In this document: piece after piece, positions 54,861 through 60,238 of the stretch | Layout of the letters: each line of letters starts with the position of its first letter | Position numbering within the stretch: the first letter of the stretch is position 1 | Assembly: GCF_002251945.1 (NCBI RefSeq) | Contig: NZ_NDHW01000245.1 | Coordinates: 1-60,238, forward strand | DNA length: 60,238 nucleotides | Source of the DNA: Pseudanabaena sp. SR411 | Lineage (GTDB): Bacteria > Cyanobacteriota > Cyanobacteriia > Pseudanabaenales > Pseudanabaenaceae | Reading direction: 5' to 3' | Notes under the pieces: generated by a model | Databases searched by the model: none | The model's input: the letters and a program-made list of their open reading frames with translations, nothing else | Told to the model about the DNA's origin: nothing | Program-made: the position numbers and the translations under genes

Positions 54861-55018
54861 ATCAGCGATCGCGATATCTATCTACTGATACAGAATATGA
54901 TAATAATCAGGGGCAGAAACGCTGTTGGTTTATCACCGAATCAGCGATCGCGATATCTATCTACTGATACAGAATATGATAATAATCAGGGGCAGAAACG
55001 CTGTTGGTTTATCACCGA
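54861..55018. repeat. 79-bp perfect tandem duplication with HIP1 site
   Basis: 54861-54939 and 54940-55018 are identical. Each copy starts ATCAGCGATCGCGATATC, so each carries a HIP1 octamer. Identity indicates a recent event. Confidence 0.95.
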
Positions 55019-55125
55019 TGATTTTCGCGGTCGGATACAGTACCTATGAATAATGGTGAATAATGATTTTTATTTGATGACCTACTGCTCTGAACGCCGC
55101 TAAGTAGATGGGCATAATTAATTAC

Positions 55126-55182
55126 AAACCCAAACCTGTAAAATTGCGCCCCGCAGTGACGCAATTTTACAGGTTTGGGTTT
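55126..55182. repeat. 23-bp-stem hairpin element (inverted copy of the 41731 family)
   Basis: Perfect 23-bp stem, 11-nt loop. Left flank GGCATAATTAATTAC matches the complement of the right flank at 25513. Right flank TTATTTTGCATAAG ... ATAAGTACTTAT matches the complement of the left flank at 41710. Confidence 0.85.
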
Positions 55183-55254
55183 ATTTTGCATAAGTTTTGC
55201 ATAAGTACTTATGGGAGTGATGCAGATTTAGAGACGATGGTGGAACGTAATAAA

Positions 55255-55293
55255 CTGTTGTAAAGATAGGGCGCAGCGCTATCTTTACAACAG
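55255..55293. repeat. Hairpin just before the glutaminase start
   Basis: 15-bp stem CTGTTGTAAAGATAG, loop GGCGCAGCG, ending 12 nt before the start codon. In RNA it would sit next to the ribosome-binding region. Confidence 0.7.
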
Positions 55294-55305
55294 CAGTGGG
55301 ATTTT

Positions 55306-56148
55306 ATGCTCGAAAATAATCTTCAACAATGGCTACAATTAGCAAGACAAGAAGTCACTAAGGGAAAGCTCCCAAGCTATATTCCTTTGTTAGCTCAAGC
55401 TGATCCAGAGGCGATCGCGATCGCGATTCAACAGGTAAAAGGTGAGCGTATTATGGCTGGCGACATTGCCATAACCTTTCCGTTGATGAGTGTAGTCAAG
55501 CCATTTTTGTTACTTTATTTGCTAGAAAATCTCGGTAGAGATGCAGTTTTTCAGATAGTTGACTCCAAACTGAGTAACGATCCATTTAATGCAATTCCTG
55601 ATGACAAGCCCAAAAATCCGATGATTAATAGTGGCGCGATCGCCATTTCATCACTATTAAGCTCCTATGATACTTTGCAAAATTGGCTTAATCAGAGATC
55701 TGGAGCAAATTTGACGCTCGATTTAGCCATGCTAGATTCAGTGAGATCGGTGACCAATCGTCGGAATTTAGCGATCGCCGATCAGCTTCAATACTTAGGA
55801 ATAATTGCTAATCCTAGTCAAGCCCTTGCAGTTTATGAAGAAATTTGTTGTTTGCGCGGCAATGTTCAAGATCTGGCGCAAATTGGCACTTTATTAGTTA
55901 GTACTGAGCGATCGCCACATATCCCCATAGTTTTAGAAATTATGTCTCAATGTGGCATGTATGAGTCATCAGCAGACTTTGCCAAAAATCTGGGATTACC
56001 TTCAAAGTCCAGTATTAGTGGGGCTTTGTTATCAATTATTGTTGATAAAGCGGCGATCGCTTGCTATAGCCCTACTCTTGATGAGTTTGGGAATTCCGTT
56101 GCGGGGGTATTTTTAATTCGACAGGTTAAAAATTATGTTCAACCTTAA
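55306..56148 (+). CDS. Glutaminase family protein, divergent
   Basis: 280 residues of the serine-dependent beta-lactamase-like glutaminase family, which hydrolyses glutamine to glutamate and ammonia. The SxxK pair is Ser62/Lys65 (MSVVKPF). NDPFNAI (91-97), PMINSGAI (105-112), MSQCGMY and GNSVAGV follow the family pattern. Odd points: it is about 25 residues shorter than usual, and the normally glycine-rich KSG(V/I)GGG loop reads KSSISGA. It may have changed activity. The stop lies in a hairpin. Confidence 0.78.
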   Translation: MLENNLQQWLQLARQEVTKGKLPSYIPLLAQADPEAIAIAIQQVKGERIMAGDIAITFPLMSVVKPFLLLYLLENLGRDAVFQIVDSKLSNDPFNAIPDDKPKNPMINSGAIAISSLLSSYDTLQNWLNQRSGANLTLDLAMLDSVRSVTNRRNLAIADQLQYLGIIANPSQALAVYEEICCLRGNVQDLAQIGTLLVSTERSPHIPIVLEIMSQCGMYESSADFAKNLGLPSKSSISGALLSIIVDKAAIACYSPTLDEFGNSVAGVFLIRQVKNYVQP

Positions 56149-56191
56149 ATTTAGTGGTGCGTGGCTTCGCCGCGCACCACTAAATTTAAGG
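56143..56191. repeat. Hairpin overlapping the glutaminase stop
   Basis: Stem of 23 bp with one mismatch (CCTTAAATTTAGTGGTGCG side), loop TTC. Contains the TAA stop codon of the gene. Confidence 0.8.
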
Positions 56192-56331
56192 CAAAGCCCT
56201 AAATAGTCCTAAATATTCGCTAAAAAATTGAATTTTTCGATAGTTATTTGCGATCATGTATATACAGCTACCTTTATCCGATAAAATTAAAAACGCTAAA
56301 AAGTTTTTGGTAGTAAGCAGAGAATAAGTAA

Positions 56332-56568
56332 ATGAGTACCTTTGAGCAAGTTCAAGAAATCGTTGCATCCCAATTAGGCGTTGATAAAGCCGAAGTTAAG
56401 CCTGAAGCTAGCTTTGCGAACGACCTTGGCGCTGACTCTCTCGATACTGTCGAATTGGTTATGGCCTTAGAAGAAAAATTCGGCGTTGAAATCCCCGACG
56501 AAGACGCAGAAAAAATTGCCACCGTGCAGAACGCCGTTGATTACATTGACAGCAAGCAAGCTGCCTAG
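56332..56568 (+). CDS. acpP: Acyl carrier protein
   Basis: 78 residues, carries growing fatty acids on a phosphopantetheine attached to Ser36 in the DSL motif ([16 protein letters not shown]). Typical acidic helical protein. fabF follows 62 nt later. Confidence 0.98.
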   Translation: MSTFEQVQEIVASQLGVDKAEVKPEASFANDLGADSLDTVELVMALEEKFGVEIPDEDAEKIATVQNAVDYIDSKQAA

Positions 56569-56569
56569 T

Positions 56570-56604
56570 GAAATATGAGGGTTGGCAAGCAACCCTCATA
56601 TTTC
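56570..56604 (+). promoter_or_regulatory. acpP-fabF intergenic stem-loop
   Basis: A perfect 15-bp stem GAAATATGAGGGTTG with a GCAAG loop starts 2 nt after the acpP stop. It probably stabilises the acpP mRNA end or partially terminates, allowing more acpP than fabF expression. Its presence also speaks against a fabF start at 56568. Confidence 0.65.
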
Positions 56605-56630
56605 GTAAACTCTATCCAAATCATTACGAA

Positions 56631-57884
56631 ATGCAAAACCCTCAGCCCCTCTCTCGCGTCGTTGTCACTGGACTAGGTGCAATCACACCGATCGGTAACA
56701 CGGTCGAAGAATACTGGCAAGGTCTAGTTGATGGCAAAAACGGAATTACCGAAATTACGCGCTTCGATACCACCGATCATGAATGTCGAGTTGGTGGCGA
56801 AGTAAAAGATTTTGATCCTCTTGCATATGTCCCAGCCAAAGAAGCGCGACGTATGGATCGCTTTGCTCAATTTGGTGTGAGTGCCAGTATCCAAGCTTTA
56901 CGCGATGCTAATCTAGAAATAACACCTCTTAATGCTCCTCAGATTGGTGTTTTACTAGGTACTGGCATTGGCGGCTTGCAAGTACTCGAAGATCAGCATG
57001 AAATTATCCGTACTAAAGGACCTAGCCGTTGTAGTCCATTTATGATTCCGATGATGATCGGTAATATGGCCGCAGGTTTGACGGCAATTCATACGGGCGC
57101 ACAGGGACCAAATTCCTGCACGGTGACTGCTTGTGCGGCGGGTTCCAATGCGATCGGTGATGCATTTCGTTTAGTCCAAAGTGGCTTTGCCCAAGCGATG
57201 ATCTGTGGTGGCACTGAGGCGGCAATTACACCACTCGGCTTTGCAGGTTTTGCCTCGGCAAGAGCCATGTCTCGCCGCAATGATGATCCTGCCCATGCTT
57301 CCCGTCCCTTTGATAAAGATCGCGATGGATTTGTGATGGGCGAAGGCGCAGGAATTTTGATTATCGAAAATCTCGAACATGCTCTAGCGCGTGGAGCAAA
57401 AATCTACGCCGAAATCGTAGGATATGGCTGTACCTGCGATGCTTACCATATGACCTCACCTTCCCCTAATGGCGAAGGCGCAGTCAGAGCAATGGCTCTA
57501 GCTCTTAAGGATGGTGATATTGCACCTGAGATGGTGGACTATATCAATGCTCACGGTACAAGCACTTCAGCAAATGATAGTACTGAGACTAAGGCGATCA
57601 AGAAAGTTCTGGGTGATCATGCCTATAAAGTTGCAGTAAGTTCCACTAAGTCGATGACGGGGCATTTGTTGGGTGGCTCTGGCGGCATTGAGGCTGTGGC
57701 GACAGTTTTGGCAGTGAAAAATGATATTGCACCGCCAACGATGAATCTAGAAAATCCTGATCCTGAATGCGATCTAGACTATGTGCCTAACAAGTCTCGT
57801 CCGATGACAATTAATGTGGCGACTTCTAACTCCTTTGGATTTGGTGGTCATAATGTCACTCTAGTCTTCAAAAAATATCAATAG
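56631..57884 (+). CDS. fabF: 3-oxoacyl-ACP synthase II
   Basis: Elongating condensing enzyme of fatty-acid synthesis, about 417 residues. ATG at 56631 precedes the family start [14 protein letters not shown]. Catalytic Cys in TVTACAAGS, His in INAHGTSTS and in KSMTGHLLG. The frame is open to 56568 with a GTG, but that would run through the hairpin. Operon with acpP, as in most bacteria. Confidence 0.97.
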   Translation: MQNPQPLSRVVVTGLGAITPIGNTVEEYWQGLVDGKNGITEITRFDTTDHECRVGGEVKDFDPLAYVPAKEARRMDRFAQFGVSASIQALRDANLEITPLNAPQIGVLLGTGIGGLQVLEDQHEIIRTKGPSRCSPFMIPMMIGNMAAGLTAIHTGAQGPNSCTVTACAAGSNAIGDAFRLVQSGFAQAMICGGTEAAITPLGFAGFASARAMSRRNDDPAHASRPFDKDRDGFVMGEGAGILIIENLEHALARGAKIYAEIVGYGCTCDAYHMTSPSPNGEGAVRAMALALKDGDIAPEMVDYINAHGTSTSANDSTETKAIKKVLGDHAYKVAVSSTKSMTGHLLGGSGGIEAVATVLAVKNDIAPPTMNLENPDPECDLDYVPNKSRPMTINVATSNSFGFGGHNVTLVFKKYQ

Positions 57885-57898
57885 TCTTGTTAGGACAT

Positions 57899-58045
57899 AA
57901 AATCCAAAAAGAGAGTGGCGGCGCGAAACGCCACCACTCTCTTTTTGGGTAACGTCAGTTCTACAAAAGCGGAAAACGGGAAGAATCGCTAAGCGATTCT
58001 TCCCGTTTTCCGGCATTTGCCGCATGCTTCGCACTCCGCAAATGG
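57899..58045. repeat. Three successive hairpins after fabF
   Basis: 57899-57950 is a 23-bp imperfect stem with GAA loop and a left flank like that of the 27180 family (AGGACATAAAA). 57971-58011 is a perfect 19-bp stem with TAA loop. 58013-58045 is a GCATTTGCCGCATGC-type stem with TTC loop. Confidence 0.75.
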
Positions 58046-58055
58046 CTATACGTTG

Positions 58056-58089
58056 AAAAAGCTGCCGTGTTTTGCACGGCAGCTTTTTT
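58056..58089 (-). terminator. Rieske gene terminator
   Basis: 14-bp stem AAAAAGCTGCCGTG with a 5-nt loop and A/T runs, 10 nt beyond the stop codon. Confidence 0.8.
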
Positions 58090-58098
58090 GTTTTTTTA

Positions 58099-58464
58099 TT
58101 ATGCGTCAATAAATAGATCGGAGCCTTCTTGAGTGACGGTAAAACTTTTCACATCAGTAGAAGTTTTGCCCATAGCGATCATTTTCTTGGCAACATTAGG
58201 CAGGGGAATCCCGACAAAAGATTCTACCCATTCAGTATTCTTGCCAGTACAAACTTCAAACTTTGAACCGTGGAAAGGGCAAGTAATTACACCATTTTCA
58301 AATTTGCCTTTGGCTAGAGGTAGTCCAAAGTGAGGGCATTTATTCGCGATCGCGCAATATTTATCACCAACTTTTGCAACGATGACAGATTGTCCATTGG
58401 CGCTAGTTTTCAGAACTTTATCAGAACTGACATCAGTAGCGGAGGCAATTTTGACTTTAGCCAT
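58099..58464 (-). CDS. Rieske 2Fe-2S protein
   Basis: 121 residues, soluble Rieske ferredoxin-like. Cluster ligands Cys43-x-His45 (NKCPHFGLPL) and Cys62-x2-His65 (TCPFHGSKF). No membrane anchor, so it is not the cytochrome b6f subunit; it resembles small Rieske proteins such as NirD or dioxygenase ferredoxins. Partner unknown. Confidence 0.88.
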   Translation of the reverse strand: MAKVKIASATDVSSDKVLKTSANGQSVIVAKVGDKYCAIANKCPHFGLPLAKGKFENGVITCPFHGSKFEVCTGKNTEWVESFVGIPLPNVAKKMIAMGKTSTDVKSFTVTQEGSDLFIDA

Positions 58465-58563
58465 TTGTTTTATTAAGTAATGAATTTAGTAATGTAAGAC
58501 ACCAAAAAACTATATCACACGCCTTATTTACCCTTGCATCAAAACGATTTTAAAAAATGGCGT

Positions 58564-58620
58564 CGTTAAAACCAAAGAGAATGGCGGCGCGAAGCGCCGC
58601 CATTCTCTTTGGTTTTAACG
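58564..58620. repeat. 27-bp-stem hairpin at the end of the binding-protein gene
   Basis: Perfect 27-bp stem with GAA loop and GCGGCGC tip. It includes the stop codon and last codon region of the next gene (minus strand) and probably terminates it. Confidence 0.85.
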
Positions 58621-60015
58621 CAGTGGCACGAAGTCATAGCCAACGCCTGAGCGATCGCCTTTACTCACTTTTACTAAAATCGAAGGATTCGCCCGATCGC
58701 CCGATGGCTGAAAGGCAATTTTTCCTGCGGCTCCTTCTAGTTCAAAGGTATTACTAGATAGAGTTTGTTGTAGTCCTGCACGAGTGGCATTTTTACGCAG
58801 TCCACCTGCGATCGCTAATGTTGCATCGTAACTAGTAGCACTGCGCCAATTCACATCGCCTCCCCACAGTTTTACCGCATTACCCGCAAAGGGATTATTA
58901 GCTAAAAATTCAGGATGCCAAGGCACGGTTAGCACCATGTCGGCAATTGCCCCTTGTCCAAGTTGCAAGGTTTTGAAAGTATACAAAGTTCCATCACCTA
59001 GCAATAACAGGCGATTTCTGGCAATAACGGCAATTTCGATCCCTTTTTCGATCTTTTCGACACCCGGAGATAATAACAAGGCATCGACGCGATCGCTCAA
59101 CATCTCCTCAATTACCTTGTCGGCGCTAAAGTTGGGATTAGACAGATCGCAATTTACACGGCTAATTTTTGCACCATCCGAAAATACGGCGGCAGTAAAT
59201 TCTTCTTGAAGGGATTGACTGGCTTTTGCTATGGTGTTGAAGCAAATACCAATATTTTTCTTGTTTTGCTGTTTAACTACATATTGAGATAGCGCATTGG
59301 CTTGAAACCTCACACTTGGCACTGTCCGAAAAATATAGCTACCCGCACCTGAAAGCTCTTTAGCTGTACTTGTTGATGACATCATCACCAGTCCTCCCGC
59401 TTGATAGATTGGGATTGCGGCGATGGAAACCTCGCTAGAGTTATGTCCGATCACGGCGAGAATATTTTGATCTTGGACTAAGGATTGGGCAACTTTTGTC
59501 CCAACTTCAATTTTGTTGTCGTCATTAACGATCGCAATTTTTAGGGGTATGCCATTAATTCCACCCTGATTATTGATCTCACTTTGGGCTTGGGCAACAC
59601 CACGCAAAATCTCTTTAGCCACATTAAGATTGCCCCCAATCGGCACACTCACCGCAATTGCTAGGGATTTTTGATCGCCAATTTTGGAATTATTTAGGTA
59701 TATAACCGCTTCAGGATCACTACGCTGTTTACTGAGCGAGGCTTCCCATTTGGTAACTGCGGTGGCGTAATCTTTTTTGGCGATCGCCGCGATCGCCTGC
59801 TCCTTGTCAGGATTAATTTCGGATGTTATCAGTATTTTTTCGCCTTCACTTTTGCGTGATGCTAAGTCGAAGTTAGTATCGCTAACTGTGAGGTTGCCAT
59901 TGATCGCGATCGGGGGTTGGTTTTTCGTAAAGAATAAAATACCAGCAGCAGCCAATCCACCACAGATAGCCAGGGTTAGCCCTAACACCAATACTTCTTT
60001 CTTGTTGTTTGCCAT
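58615..60015 (-). CDS. Branched-chain amino-acid-type ABC substrate-binding protein
   Basis: About 466 residues. An N-terminal hydrophobic segment (VLVLGLTLAICGGLAAAGILFF) anchors it, a short TPR-like helical piece (DYATAVTKWEASLSKQRSDPEAV) follows, then a LivJ-type type I periplasmic binding domain (IGGNLNVAKEILRGVAQAQSEIN, LAVIGHNSSEVSIAAIPIYQ, GLVMMSSTSTA, ATSYDATLAIAGGL). No ABC permease or ATPase genes are next to it. The ligand is unknown, and a sensory rather than transport role is possible. ATG at 60015 used; a GTG at 60024 is in frame. Confidence 0.85.
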   Translation of the reverse strand: MANNKKEVLVLGLTLAICGGLAAAGILFFTKNQPPIAINGNLTVSDTNFDLASRKSEGEKILITSEINPDKEQAIAAIAKKDYATAVTKWEASLSKQRSDPEAVIYLNNSKIGDQKSLAIAVSVPIGGNLNVAKEILRGVAQAQSEINNQGGINGIPLKIAIVNDDNKIEVGTKVAQSLVQDQNILAVIGHNSSEVSIAAIPIYQAGGLVMMSSTSTAKELSGAGSYIFRTVPSVRFQANALSQYVVKQQNKKNIGICFNTIAKASQSLQEEFTAAVFSDGAKISRVNCDLSNPNFSADKVIEEMLSDRVDALLLSPGVEKIEKGIEIAVIARNRLLLLGDGTLYTFKTLQLGQGAIADMVLTVPWHPEFLANNPFAGNAVKLWGGDVNWRSATSYDATLAIAGGLRKNATRAGLQQTLSSNTFELEGAAGKIAFQPSGDRANPSILVKVSKGDRSGVGYDFVPLR

Positions 60016-60066
60016 ATTGCTCACAGGAAGTTAAAAAGGATATTTTCCCCTATTTTTGAGCTTACA

Positions 60067-60158
60067 TATAGCAATCCTAAAAGGGTTGTGAGAGTGCGTC
60101 CCGAAGGGGCGCACTCTCACAACCCTTTAAATCTTACAACTCATTTAGGATCGCTATA
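60067..60158. mobile_element. MITE-like element with 15-bp terminal inverted repeats
   Basis: TATAGCAATCCTAAA (60067-60081) and TTTAGGATCGCTATA (60144-60158) are inverted repeats with one mismatch, flanking a hairpin of about 23 bp (60080-60128). No coding capacity. Its right terminus abuts the element at 60154. Confidence 0.65.
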
Positions 60159-60238
60159 GCAAAGCAAGAGACAACTAGGACAAATTAAAACCCAAACAAA
60201 TGAAGGTGGCACTTCGCGCCGCCTTCATTTGTTTGGGT
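60154..60238. repeat. Hairpin element with conserved left flank, copy 2
   Basis: CTATAGCAAAGCAAGAGA flank as at 27180 (about three differences over 38 bp) followed by a stem with a TTC loop (60190 to the window end). The stem sequence differs from copy 1 while pairing is kept. Confidence 0.8.

Larger units (their letters stand above)
54784..55305. other. Intergenic region with tandem duplication and hairpins
   Basis: About 520 bp without a gene. It contains a 79-bp perfect tandem duplication (54861-55018), a hairpin element (55126-55182) and a hairpin in front of the glutaminase gene (55255-55293). Confidence 0.7.

Noticed and set aside
54849-55049. A 66-codon frame over the 79-bp tandem duplication
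   Set aside because: It consists of the duplicated non-coding sequence read in two different frames (79 is not a multiple of 3).

Overview
The window is chromosomal DNA of a phycobilisome-containing cyanobacterium. Direct signs are the allophycocyanin core genes apcA, apcB and apcC, psaC of photosystem I, ndhD of NDH-1, a Ycf39-type assembly factor, an SLH/OprB iron-uptake porin, a PedR-like LuxR regulator, DUF7219 and DUF2288 proteins, and very frequent HIP1 octamers (GCGATCGC). Protein similarity as I remember it suggests Pseudanabaenales, but that is only an inference. I see no tRNA, rRNA or CRISPR array.

Layout. 0.36-5.4 kb: a three-gene operon of two tandem DUF4139 (MuiA-like) proteins and a lipoprotein PQQ-type sugar dehydrogenase. 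5.5-7.3 kb: thrS on the minus strand. 7.4-12.4 kb: an accessory island with a single-chain nuclease-methyltransferase-specificity restriction enzyme, a DUF559 endonuclease and a RelE/ParE-type toxin-antitoxin pair; it is studded with G/C-run repeats and bounded on the right by a decayed remnant of the 5' end of thrS plus its upstream region. 12.6-16.1 kb: cupin, pdxH, a secreted protein, glucokinase and a HEAT-repeat protein. 16.5-18.2 kb: porin. 19.2-24.5 kb: a 1783-residue protein with coiled coils, an 800-residue acidic linker and a C-terminal Hsp70/actin-like ATPase domain. 24.7-33.6 kb: hisF, an FkbM methyltransferase, a GNAT protein, ndhD, an aminotransferase, lgt plus a DUF2232-type membrane protein, the PedR-like regulator and a HAD phosphatase. 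33.7-36.2 kb: a short NblA-like gene next to apcABC, and a TMEM14 protein. 36.4-43.0 kb: LysM/M23 peptidase, inositol-phosphatase family protein, M14-like peptidase, psaC, dxr, type-4 uracil-DNA glycosylase and DUF2288. 43.5-44.6 kb: a DUF29 gene broken by a 54-bp perfect palindrome and an IS1-like remnant. 44.7-60 kb: M48 protease, secreted protein, MFS transporter, DEAD-box helicase, DUF7219, rpsT, NupC transporter, coiled-coil protein, ycf39-like gene, glutaminase, acpP-fabF, Rieske protein and a substrate-binding protein.

The most striking feature outside genes is a dense population of long, near-perfect stem-loops, more than 30 in 60 kb. They lie mostly at gene 3' ends, often overlap stop codons, and mostly have a 3-nt loop and a G/C-rich tip. 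Several share flanking sequence and form recognisable families, including a double stem-loop element in three copies whose stems covary. They look like small mobile repeats that also serve as terminators or mRNA 3' ends.

Coordinates come from reading the sequence. Domain and family names come from recognised motifs, not database searches.
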